Assembly: GCA_028357285.1 (NCBI GenBank)
Contig: JAOMWM010000004.1
Location: 37,494-101,493, forward strand
Length of the DNA: 64,000 nt
Source: Schleiferiaceae bacterium
GTDB taxonomy: Bacteria; Bacteroidota; Bacteroidia; Flavobacteriales; Schleiferiaceae
Direction of reading: 5' to 3'
Position 1 is the first letter of the stretch; each line of letters begins with the position of its first letter. Shown here one piece after another: positions 17,082 through 26,600 of the stretch. The position numbers were made by a program, and so were the translations under genes. The notes under the pieces were generated by a model. That model made no database searches. It worked only from the letters and a program-made list of their open reading frames with translations, and was not told where the DNA came from.

Positions 17082-18206
17082 TTAGGAAAAGTAGTTTGTT
17101 ACGGCAGCCTGTATTGTACGAGCTTCATGCGGTTCGAGCGCCTCATGCACAGGAATACTAATAACGCAGTTAGATAAACTTTCGCTTACAGACAGTGAAG
17201 TTCTCGGTTCAAAATGTGCGTAAGCTTTCTGTTTATGAAGTGGAATGGGGTAATAGATCATTGTAGCAATACCGCTTTCATACATAAATGAAGCAAAATC
17301 ATCACGTTTTTCACTAAGAACGCGAAGCGTAAATTGGTGGTACGTGTGGTTCGAAAAAGATGCGGTCAAAGGAAGTATTATTCCATTTTTCAAAGATTCA
17401 AAAGCGCTCAAATACTGTCCCGCAATGCCAACTTTGGCGATTAATGCTTGTGGTAAGTAGTTCAATTTGACAATGAGCGCTGCTGCGTGAATAGGGTCTA
17501 ACCTCGAATTCACGCCTAATTGATCGTGATGGTATTTCTTACTCTGCCCATGACTTGCAATGGATTTTGCTTTTGCAAGCAACGACTCATTCGTGCTGGC
17601 AATTGCCCCTCCATCCCCTAGTCCACCCAGATTCTTCGTGGGAAAGAAGCTAAACGTCCCAAAGGCCCCAACTGTTCCGGCATGTCTACCAACATACTTA
17701 CCCGTTCTAAAGGCAGCACCAAAAGCTTGAGCGGTATCCTCCACAATAGGAATGCCGGGAGCACAATTTTCTAATGCCTCAATATCGGCACATTGACCGT
17801 AAAGGTGCACCGCTATTATCGCAGCAGTTTTATCAGATAGAACAGATTTAACCGAATCAGGATCGATAGTAAAGGTTGATTCATTGACATCACACCAAAC
17901 TGCTACAGCCCCTAACAACCCAATAACTTCGGCGCTTGCTGCATAGGTAAAGGCCGGGACAATCACCTCGTCACCCGGCTTGATAGCTAAAGCCATAAGT
18001 GCGATTTGAAGCGCATCAGTACCGCTTCCAACGCCTATTACAGGTGCCCCTAAATAAGTCGATGCCTTCGCTTCGAATTCCTGTACGACAGTCCCTCCGA
18101 TATATCCTCCACTGCGCACCACAGCGAGTACAGCTTTATCCAATTCGCTTTGATAAGGCGCATGGATTTTGGGTAAATCTACCATTGGAATTGGCTTCGA
18201 CATCAT
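17082..18206 (-). CDS. wbpE: DegT/DnrJ/EryC1-family aminotransferase, WbpE-type
   Basis: PLP-dependent transfer of an amino group to C3 of the 3-keto sugar nucleotide made by WbpB. Family marks: GSGTDALQIAL (phosphate site), DTAQAFGA, and the PLP lysine in FFPTKNLGGLGDGG. The DEVIVPAFTY stretch is typical. Two ATGs in a row at 18203 and 18206 both fit as start; the frame extends to 18242. First gene of the wbpE-wbpD-wbpI operon. Confidence 0.87.
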   Translation of the reverse strand: MMSKPIPMVDLPKIHAPYQSELDKAVLAVVRSGGYIGGTVVQEFEAKASTYLGAPVIGVGSGTDALQIALMALAIKPGDEVIVPAFTYAASAEVIGLLGAVAVWCDVNESTFTIDPDSVKSVLSDKTAAIIAVHLYGQCADIEALENCAPGIPIVEDTAQAFGAAFRTGKYVGRHAGTVGAFGTFSFFPTKNLGGLGDGGAIASTNESLLAKAKSIASHGQSKKYHHDQLGVNSRLDPIHAAALIVKLNYLPQALIAKVGIAGQYLSAFESLKNGIILPLTASFSNHTYHQFTLRVLSEKRDDFASFMYESGIATMIYYPIPLHKQKAYAHFEPRTSLSVSESLSNCVISIPVHEALEPHEARTIQAAVTNYFS

Positions 18207-18258
18207 CTCAGAATTATACTGCAAAATAGGGCGAATCCACAAGGTTAAAAAATATTAA

Positions 18259-21200
18259 CTAGTCCAGCTTAAGCCATCGCAATTGAGCCATTCTTTCTCC
18301 ATCAATCAATCGTATAAAATACAAACCCACACTCCCTGATATATTTAGTTGCTTTCGATGTGCTCCGATCGGTAAATATTCTGAAAGAATTTGCTCACCC
18401 TGGGGATTAAATACCGATAGTTCTGCGGCAGTACTAGTTGGTGGAAATACCAATTCAACCCATTCTTTTCCAGGATTTGGATAGGCTGTAAATACCAGCA
18501 CAGTATCCGACCGTGACCAATTTACATCTTCCGATTTCTTACCTCCTTTATCAGGACAAAGCAATACACTTGGAGGCTGACTAGAAGCATACAACAAATA
18601 AACGGTGTCTCTTCTAATAGTTAAAAGGCTACTATTGGCTTTAGAAAAACTCGTGTTGTCAGCGTTCAAGTAATGGTACGAACCATTGTAGTTAATACCT
18701 GCAGTGGGTGCAAAACTACCTGCCAAATCAAACATTACCTGCTGACTAAAAGTATTATGTCCTTGCTGTAATTCTAGTTTTTCTAGACCTTGAAAACTCA
18801 CGCCGACAGTATTGTTTTCAAAGATGTTTCCAGCGTTTTTTGCTAGTTTTAATTGGCCTTTTGATGCCTTAACACCTAATGCATTGAAAGAAAAAGCGCT
18901 GCACATAATATGAAGCTTCGATTGCATAGATTGTAATCCAGCGCTGCTATTTGATGAGAAACTACAAGACTCTAATTGAATCCAATTACCGGGACCACTT
19001 AGGATTAACCCAACATCATTATTGTGGAATAGCGAACGTTCAATAAGGTAATCACCCCCTGATATATGCCCTCCTGTAGTGTTACCTGTAAACGAGTTCG
19101 CTGAAAATAGTTTTGGCGCCGTCGTTGCACGCAAACCAAAAAATGCATTCGCAATCGTTGTATTCGCCATATCCCATTGAACAGAATCATGAATTGAAAG
19201 TGCAGGTCTACCCCCTAAAAATTTGCAATGCTGAATTTCTGCAGTTCCATGTGACACAAAAACTGAGGTATTTTGTTTCTTACCGGATTTAACAAACTCC
19301 GTATTCCATAGTTGAGCGTTGCAGTTCAAATGAAGCGTAGCCTCTGATTCGAGACGTAGTTTACAGTGATTCAACAGAAATTCGTCCAATTGTAACGGCA
19401 TTTCAAGAGTAGATGCCATCCGAATCTTTGCATTTTCTAGATGAATTGAAGTCTGTTTGCTTGCCGTAATAACCGCATTTTCGCCAAAAGCAAATTGCCC
19501 AGATCCAATTGGTCGAAATTCAGCTCCAGTTTCTAATGAAAGTGTTCCTTGTATTTCGAAGGCTCCACTATCCAGCATTATGGACACACCTTTTTCCACA
19601 ATCAATACGGCTCTTTCTCCAATTTCTAATCGACTGCCGAACTCGATAGTCAAGGATGATCCTTTATGAAGTAACAAAGCACTGGCATCATTTATCCTTA
19701 ATGAAGCCATACGGTAAGGTCCGTCGCCTATATGTAGTTTCCCATAGACGTGTAAGGTATCCGAAGTACAGCCCTGTCCGACAAAACAATATACATTCTG
19801 CCTTAAAGCAGCAATATTGGCAGAATTATCTGCACCTATAACACCATCGTTCGCTAGTATCAAGGATTTATTTTTAGGTACTATCACCTTCCCTAGGTCA
19901 CTTAGTGTGGCTCCAAAATATGTATGTTTCTGTGCTACGTTGAAATTAGTCTTTAAACTGTCTTTTAACTTATCGTCATAAATGGAACGTAACTGCGCCA
20001 TCCCATAGGCAATTGTTAGAGAATCGACTGCGATGTGCGCTTGATTTGAATCAGCATTATCGTATGATATTCCTGGAGCAATAAAACTATGAAAAGATGG
20101 AATAGGAAGATTTCTCAACGGCTGGTTTACTAAGCTGTCACTAAAATCTAAAGCACTAAAAGCGGGAATAAAGCAATGTGTAGAGCTATAGATTTTACTA
20201 AGTATAGGTATTTCAAATGCATCAGTAGTACCCGTCCAACCTCCTGGAACTTCAGCATAATTGATAGGAAATTTATGCTGAAGAACAATGGACGCATTTT
20301 TTGTCATTCGCTGCTTCATTTTCGCTAACCCATAATTGGTGCGTTTTTGGCGCATAATTATTGCCTTAGAAAGGAGTGCTTTTGATAAGCCCGGAATCAT
20401 TGGACCAACTGCCGCGATAAATTGGACTTTACGGGCAGAACACCTCGCAGTCCAGTTCATTTGAAGTGCCGTTACCAATTGTCTAAACGAGGTTGCCTGA
20501 AATAAATACGAATCAGCATGACTGTGAGCAACGGCCTCCATACCAAATACTAAAAGTGAATCGCGATATCCATCAAGATTAAAGGAAATGGTGTCTGGAT
20601 GATTGCCAACAGCATGTTTTACGCAGGTCTGTAAGTGTAAACCGTGCATGAAATATCGGCTAAAGGGGTCCGTCAATATTCGCGGAATTCCCATATCACT
20701 GCCATTAGCTATAGCGAATGTACGCATACCCAGAGGCAGCATTCCAGCCTTATGCAATAGCTGTTCATGCGCCTTATGAGCGGTGGGATCAAAGTGCGTA
20801 ACCAACAGCTCACGAGCCGCCTTTGAATTCATTACCCTAGTCCAGGGATTCCTTGCCATAGGAACAAACGGCAACAATTCGGAGTAATATTTACTGGCAG
20901 CTTGCAGACCTATGGGGATAAATGCACCACGATGAGGGACATCAAAAGAGCCATATCCGACGATTGGGTAACAACAGCCTGCATCGGCAAGATCGTTTAT
21001 GGCCATCTTTGCAATGAGTCCTCCCATTGATGCGCCAATCATTGTAATTTCAGCAGTTGGATTCTCATCGTTTATCCATTGTATAGTCCTTAGAAGATTG
21101 ATCTCATTCTCTTGAAGTGATAATTTTGCTTCTCTAAAATCCAGATGTACAATATCAAATCCCGCATTAGTCAGAGAATCATACAACCAACTTAAAGGAT

Positions 21201-22308
21201 GTATGTGTTGAAAGATTCGCGCTCCATTTTCGTTAAATACGTAACCGCTGCTGATGCTCTTATAAGTAAGACTTCCATAAGGCTGAATGGAAGATTCGAA
21301 GCCTTCAATAATTAGAACTGGTTTTTGAATTCCCACGCCGGGGTTGGCATATTTAACAGTGACGCGCGCACCTTCTGATGGATCTGCAGGAGGCAAACAG
21401 GGTGGAGATGGCAATTGACTTGTTAGAATTTCTTTGTGAGCTACAGGAGTATTAAATACAATATTGAATCTTAGCCTGCTCTCAGCGGTCTTTCCATTTT
21501 TATAACCTCGTATCCTGAGTTGTTTAACGAGATTTTCAACGTTGGAAGTGGCACATTGGTACGAAATGGAAATCAATTGGTTTGTATTTATTTTTCGAAA
21601 CCCGTTTCCATCGGCGAAGTCAACACTTATACTATCAATGCCGCCTATATTCTCGAACACCTCACTTTGATCAAGTTTGAAAGTTACAAGTGCCGTATTT
21701 GTTTCGCTGTAGACGGATGAATGAAGGACGGATCCAATAAACGTCGTGTCTTGCAATACCGCTTGCTGCGCGAGTTTTATCGGGTCGCCTTGATAAATAG
21801 GATATTGTCCTTGATCATCAACGAAAATATATTCGTCTACTACATCGAATTGACCGTCTTGAAAATCTAAATATCCTTTAGCCAATGAGTTAGAATCTAA
21901 TGTGTTAAAAGTTGCCCAAAGCAACATCAGAGGAACATCCACTTTATCGCTGTATTTCCCTTCTAATTTCAGAGTGTCCCAAGGTAAAAGACGCAGGCTA
22001 TTTTGCGCACATAACGCATCGGTTGAATCGCGTAATTGACTATGATACAGATCCATATAGACATACTGTAAACGCTCGATGTTCGCATTTCGACCAGGAA
22101 CTCTGCCGCTGTGAAAATGAGGGTCTAGCGGACTCTCATGCGTAAATAAATGTACTGAACTAGCATCGTGTAATAGTCCTGTGGGGAATATTTGCGTGGG
22201 CAGTTTCACATAGATCCAATCCAAAGAATCTTGTAATTGAGCATTCGCCTTAAAAGGAAGATGGATACAAATAATCCAAAAAAGTAAACGTAGTAGCATT
22301 GCTTTCAT
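18259..22308 (-). CDS. Large secreted alpha/beta hydrolase with beta-helix and T9SS type A sorting domain
   Basis: 1349 residues. Signal peptide 1-24 (FKANAQ). About 25-320: beta-rich N-terminal part. About 325-600: an alpha/beta-hydrolase domain with nucleophile elbow GASMGG (Ser427) and a helix following LIAKMAIND; the fold opens with KPVLIIEGFESS. About 830-1200: repeated parallel beta-helix-like strands (LEIGERAVLIVEKGVSIML, then FSANSFTGNTTGGHISG). The last 80 residues form a T9SS type A C-terminal signal (YPNPGKEWVELVFPP, ...GLYFIRLID). Exported by the type IX system, probably cell-surface or released. The substrate is unknown; lipase/esterase or cutinase-like activity is possible. It lies inside the sugar-nucleotide region without evident functional link. 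Confidence 0.82.
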   Translation of the reverse strand: MKAMLLRLLFWIICIHLPFKANAQLQDSLDWIYVKLPTQIFPTGLLHDASSVHLFTHESPLDPHFHSGRVPGRNANIERLQYVYMDLYHSQLRDSTDALCAQNSLRLLPWDTLKLEGKYSDKVDVPLMLLWATFNTLDSNSLAKGYLDFQDGQFDVVDEYIFVDDQGQYPIYQGDPIKLAQQAVLQDTTFIGSVLHSSVYSETNTALVTFKLDQSEVFENIGGIDSISVDFADGNGFRKINTNQLISISYQCATSNVENLVKQLRIRGYKNGKTAESRLRFNIVFNTPVAHKEILTSQLPSPPCLPPADPSEGARVTVKYANPGVGIQKPVLIIEGFESSIQPYGSLTYKSISSGYVFNENGARIFQHIHPLSWLYDSLTNAGFDIVHLDFREAKLSLQENEINLLRTIQWINDENPTAEITMIGASMGGLIAKMAINDLADAGCCYPIVGYGSFDVPHRGAFIPIGLQAASKYYSELLPFVPMARNPWTRVMNSKAARELLVTHFDPTAHKAHEQLLHKAGMLPLGMRTFAIANGSDMGIPRILTDPFSRYFMHGLHLQTCVKHAVGNHPDTISFNLDGYRDSLLVFGMEAVAHSHADSYLFQATSFRQLVTALQMNWTARCSARKVQFIAAVGPMIPGLSKALLSKAIIMRQKRTNYGLAKMKQRMTKNASIVLQHKFPINYAEVPGGWTGTTDAFEIPILSKIYSSTHCFIPAFSALDFSDSLVNQPLRNLPIPSFHSFIAPGISYDNADSNQAHIAVDSLTIAYGMAQLRSIYDDKLKDSLKTNFNVAQKHTYFGATLSDLGKVIVPKNKSLILANDGVIGADNSANIAALRQNVYCFVGQGCTSDTLHVYGKLHIGDGPYRMASLRINDASALLLHKGSSLTIEFGSRLEIGERAVLIVEKGVSIMLDSGAFEIQGTLSLETGAEFRPIGSGQFAFGENAVITASKQTSIHLENAKIRMASTLEMPLQLDEFLLNHCKLRLESEATLHLNCNAQLWNTEFVKSGKKQNTSVFVSHGTAEIQHCKFLGGRPALSIHDSVQWDMANTTIANAFFGLRATTAPKLFSANSFTGNTTGGHISGGDYLIERSLFHNNDVGLILSGPGNWIQLESCSFSSNSSAGLQSMQSKLHIMCSAFSFNALGVKASKGQLKLAKNAGNIFENNTVGVSFQGLEKLELQQGHNTFSQQVMFDLAGSFAPTAGINYNGSYHYLNADNTSFSKANSSLLTIRRDTVYLLYASSQPPSVLLCPDKGGKKSEDVNWSRSDTVLVFTAYPNPGKEWVELVFPPTSTAAELSVFNPQGEQILSEYLPIGAHRKQLNISGSVGLYFIRLIDGERMAQLRWLKLD

Positions 22309-22389
22309 AGCGTGCGATATTTGAGGTTTCTATTCAAATTGGCACGTGAAATCGTGAAAGTCAATTTTTGTTGAGAACTAAAAATTGCG

Positions 22390-22428
22390 AACAAAAAAAG
22401 CCCCCAATCCGGGAGGATTGGGGGCTTT
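22390..22428 (-). terminator. Rho-independent terminator after trxA
   Basis: Perfect 14-bp stem (22397-22410 with 22415-22428) around GGGA. Read on the minus strand it is followed by a run of T (A-tract at 22392-22399). It lies 22 bp after the trxA stop. Confidence 0.95.
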
Positions 22429-22449
22429 GAAATTTTGCTTTGCGGTTAC

Positions 22450-22767
22450 TTACATCGCGCCATCAAGCTTCGCCGCAAGTACTTGCTTGCTTGTTGCTCC
22501 TACTTGCTTATCTACGATCTCACCATTTTTGAAAACAAGTAGCGTTGGGATGTTACGTACACCGAACTGCTGTGCAACGGCACCGTCTGTATCTACGTTT
22601 AATTTTCCTACAACTGCCTTGCCTTCGTAATCACCCGCTAATTCGTCAACAACTGGTCCAACCATGCGGCAAGGGCCGCACCATTCTGCCCAGAAGTCAA
22701 CCAATACGGGTTTGTCTGATTTCATTACAACTTCTTCAAAGTTTGCTTCTGTTATTTCGAGTGCCAT
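22450..22767 (-). CDS. trxA: Thioredoxin
   Basis: 105 residues, the standard thioredoxin size, with the active site WAEWCGPCRM (Cys30 and Cys33) and the cis-Pro loop RNIPTLLVF. Reduces protein disulphides in the cytoplasm with thioredoxin reductase. It has its own -7 box at 22793-22800 and its own terminator, so it is a single-gene unit. The family and function are certain. Confidence 0.97.
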   Translation of the reverse strand: MALEITEANFEEVVMKSDKPVLVDFWAEWCGPCRMVGPVVDELAGDYEGKAVVGKLNVDTDGAVAQQFGVRNIPTLLVFKNGEIVDKQVGATSKQVLAAKLDGAM

Positions 22768-22792
22768 AAAAATGTATTTCGTTTTCTTATTT

Positions 22793-22800
22793 CAAAAGTA
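22793..22800 (-). promoter_or_regulatory. Candidate -7 box for trxA
   Basis: Minus strand TACTTTTG (TAnnTTTG), 25 bp before the ATG. No clear TTG at the expected upstream distance. Confidence 0.45.
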
Positions 22801-22887
22801 GGACCAATTTAGCCTTGTAACCTATAGGCTCCACCTATTAGGTCATTGATGTTATCCACACGAAATAACCCTATTCTGTTAAAAACC

Positions 22888-23697
22888 CTATTGAACCAGC
22901 AAGAGCTGGGCTGTACCGTTATTACGCACGATATAACTCCCTCGAGGCCAATCCGAAATATCGATGGTACCCTCATCAGCTATATCGCCCTCAAATTGCA
23001 CGCTACCCCGCATATCGATAATTTGAAAAGCACCATCAGATCCATCTGTTTTTAGCGTGATTATGTTTATTGCAGGATTTGGAAAACACGTCCAAGGTGC
23101 ATCATCACGCTCCTCCATTCCAATGTGTAACGCCAGTCCAAAAGCAAAACCACCAGTGAATCCCTTTGCAGTAGTATCTAGACGTATCCAACGTTCTGGA
23201 AACGAATTAGCAATATCATAGGGAATGAGTGAATCGCCTTCAAAATAAACTTGCGTCACTAATGTATCTGTAAACCAAGCGTCTGTTAAATAACTTTTTA
23301 GATGTATGTGCGAAGGTCGGTACGGGTAAATACCTGGTAATTCAGTATGAACTACCGTAGACTTGCCAGAGAGTTCCAATTTGCCTCTGTAAGCGAAGTC
23401 GTTTGGATTGCCATCAACATTACTATAATCGCCTAACGCATTTGTGTGCCACAACTCTACCATATAAGTGCTCGCAAGTGAATCTAAATCTACCGTATCA
23501 CAATTTGATGAAACATAGAATGTAAGCTGTAAAGCGCTCGCCGTGTCATTAACTCCTGGAGCAAGAGTATCATTAGTAATGATCGGTGCATTTTCAATAA
23601 AATAGGGTCCTAACTGGTCCGGCGTAGTCACACAATTCACCTGGGCTAAAAGAGGTGTCGTAATGACCAGCATGATGCATCCAATCCACTTTTTCAT
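22888..23697 (-). CDS. Secreted intradiol ring-cleavage dioxygenase-like protein with T9SS sorting domain
   Basis: 269 residues. Signal peptide 1-19 (LLAQ). About 24-190 is an intradiol dioxygenase domain: PDQLGPYFIENAP opening, then VELWHTNALGDYSN with Tyr91, and PGIYPYRPSHIHL with Tyr124, His130 and His132. These four match the Fe(III) ligands of catechol 1,2-/protocatechuate 3,4-dioxygenases. The C-terminal 75 residues resemble a T9SS type A signal (CFPNPAINIITLK, ...GSYIVRNN). It probably cleaves aromatic diols outside the cell; the substrate is not predictable. It starts on the base after the dnaE stop, so it is likely cotranscribed with dnaE. Confidence 0.8.
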   Translation of the reverse strand: MKKWIGCIMLVITTPLLAQVNCVTTPDQLGPYFIENAPIITNDTLAPGVNDTASALQLTFYVSSNCDTVDLDSLASTYMVELWHTNALGDYSNVDGNPNDFAYRGKLELSGKSTVVHTELPGIYPYRPSHIHLKSYLTDAWFTDTLVTQVYFEGDSLIPYDIANSFPERWIRLDTTAKGFTGGFAFGLALHIGMEERDDAPWTCFPNPAINIITLKTDGSDGAFQIIDMRGSVQFEGDIADEGTIDISDWPRGSYIVRNNGTAQLLLVQ

Positions 23698-26600
23698 CTA
23701 GTTTATCACCTTTGGCTGGAGTTTATCGTGCTGTTCTAGTACTTGCAACAAGTCACGAGTAATAGTGACTTTGAATTCTTTTACAGGCAGCTTTATATCT
23801 AGTTTTTCTTCTAAATCTATCACATGTAGTTTCACTCGTTTTTTCCCGGGATACAGCGCCAAAAGCCCATGAAGCTCATCAACCAATGGCGTAGTCAGTT
23901 GTTGTAAGTCCAGTTTAATTTCTAGACTCTTACTGCTTTCCTCTAATACTTCCGAAAGTAAACGCACCTCTGCAACATCAACGCTCAAACGTTCTATAAA
24001 GCCTTCGCCTTGGCGTTGATTAAACTTCCTGCCGCGTGCTCTTATATAGAGTAATTGCTCGTTATCAAAGAAGTGACGGAACTTCAGGTAATCTTCGCCA
24101 AAGAGCTTGAATTCATAATCTCCATGAAAATCCTCGAGTCTGAATATCCCCCAACCTTTTCCCATTTTAGAAATGCGATGTTGGGCATCGGTTACTATCC
24201 CGGCGACGGTTACATCCCGGCCCAATATGCTTTCGACATTATTCAAACGGCTTAAAGAGGCGTTACAGAAATATTTAATCTCTGTTCTAAAGTCATCAAG
24301 CGGGTGAGAACTAAGGTACATCCCATTGATCTCCTTTTCCTTTTTAAGTGCAACGATTGACGGCCATTCAGGTACTTCTGGCATAGTAGGCGGTGGTAAT
24401 TCTTCTCCAGATCCTTCACCAAAAAGTGAAGCTTGTGCACTTTCCGCATCATTTTTCTTGCCTTGTACGTATTTGATTGCTTTTTCTACAAAACTCCGTC
24501 CGCCTTCTTCCTCTGAGAAATACATCGCACGATGCGTGGACTCGAAATCATCCATTGCACCGCCAAGAATAAGGCATTCGATCGTTTTTCTATTGGCTTG
24601 ACGGAGATCCATGCGCTCTAATAAATCGAAGAGATTTTTGAATTGGCCACCAGTTTCGCGTTGTGCGATAATTTCCCGGACTGCATTTTCACCTACACCT
24701 TTCATACCTCCCATTCCAAATCGAACTGCACCTTTTGGGTTTACCGCAAAACGTAATAAACTTTCATTCACAGAAGGACCCAATACTTGTACACCGATGC
24801 GGCGGCATTCTTCCATAAAGAAGGTCACAGTCTTCAAATCGGACATGTTATTTGACAAGACCGAGGCCATAAATTCAGCAGGATAATGTGCTTTAAGGTA
24901 AGCCGTTTGATAGGCTACCCAAGCGTAACATGTAGAATGCGATTTGTTAAATGCGTATGAAGCGAATGCCTCCCAATCTTTCCAGACCTTCTCGAGCACG
25001 TCCCTATGGTGACCACGTTCTTCGCCGCCGTCTAAGAACATTGGCTTAAGCTTATCTATGATATGTTTTTGCTTCTTACCCATACCCTTACGAAGCATAT
25101 CGGCTTGACCTTTTGAAAAACCAGCCAATTCCTGCGACAAAAGCATTACTTGCTCTTGATAGACAGTAATTCCGTATGTTTCTTTGAGCTTGCCCTCCAT
25201 AGCATCTAAATCGTAAACGATTTCCTTACGGCCGTGTTTTCGATCGATAAATTCAGGTATATATTCAAGTGGCCCTGGACGATACAATGCGTTCATTGCA
25301 ATGAGATCAGCAAACTCTGTAGGCTTCAGCTCTTTGAGGTATTTCTGCATTCCAGCACTTTCGTATTGGAAAATACCAACAGTTTCTCCTCGTTGAAATA
25401 ATTCGTAGGTTTTCGTGTCATCAAGCGGAAAACTATCTGGGTCTAAATCTACATCGTGACGCTGTTTGACTAAACGGCAAGCCTCTTTGATTATGGTCAA
25501 CGTGCGAAGGCCTAAGAAATCCATTTTAAGCAGACCGGCGTCTTCTACAACAGAGTTGTCGAACTGGGTACACCACATTTCTGAATCCTTCGCACGAGCC
25601 ACTGGAACTAATTCTCGAATGTCACTAGGCGTTATGATTACTCCACATGCATGAATACCGGTATTTCGAACCGAACCTTCCAAAACACGAGCTTGGTTAA
25701 TAGTGGTTGCCTCAAGCGATTCACCTTCGGAAAGTGATTTTAACTGTCGAACCATACCTGCTTCTTCTGAACCAAATTTGCTCCGCAGTTGCTTGTCATC
25801 TAATTCCCAGAGCTTTTTAAGCTTTGTCATATCTGGAATTAGCTTTGCAATACGATCCGTATCCGGTAATGGCAATTCTAACACTCTTCCAGCATCACGA
25901 ATGGAGCTCTTTGCTGCCATCGTACCATAAGTAATGATTTGGGCCACCTGAGAGGAGCCATATTTATCAATAACATACTGAATAACCTTATCGCGACCTT
26001 CGTCGTCAAAGTCAATATCAATATCGGGTAGTGATACACGTTCCGGATTCAAAAAACGTTCGAACAGCAGGTCATATTTAATGGGGTCAACATTTGTAAT
26101 TCCCGTACAATAAGCTACCGCAGAGCCAGCTGCAGAACCACGCCCCGGTCCCACACTAACTCCCATTTGCCGCGCAGCTTCACAAAAATCTTGTACGATC
26201 AAGAAATACCCAGGATAACCAGTACGTGCGATGGTCTCAAGCTCAAAGTCTAAACGTTCGCCAATTTCCGTTGATAAGTCTTCATAGCGAGTTTTAGCAC
26301 CTTCGTAAGTCAAATGTCGTAAGTAAGCATTTTCACCACGTTGTCCGCCATCAATCTTGTCTTGAGGATCTTGGAATTGCTCAGGTATATCAAATTCAGG
26401 CAGCAAAACATCACGCTCAAGAGGATATAACTCTATTTTATCTAAAATTTCTTTTGTTGTGTTTAGTGCTTCAGGCAAATCGGAAAACAACTCAACCATT
26501 TCCTCTTTACTCTTGAAATAAAACTCTTGATTAGGGAATCCGTAACGGAAGCCTCGACCACGGCCAATTGGGGTACTTTTTTGTGCGCCCTCTTTAACAC

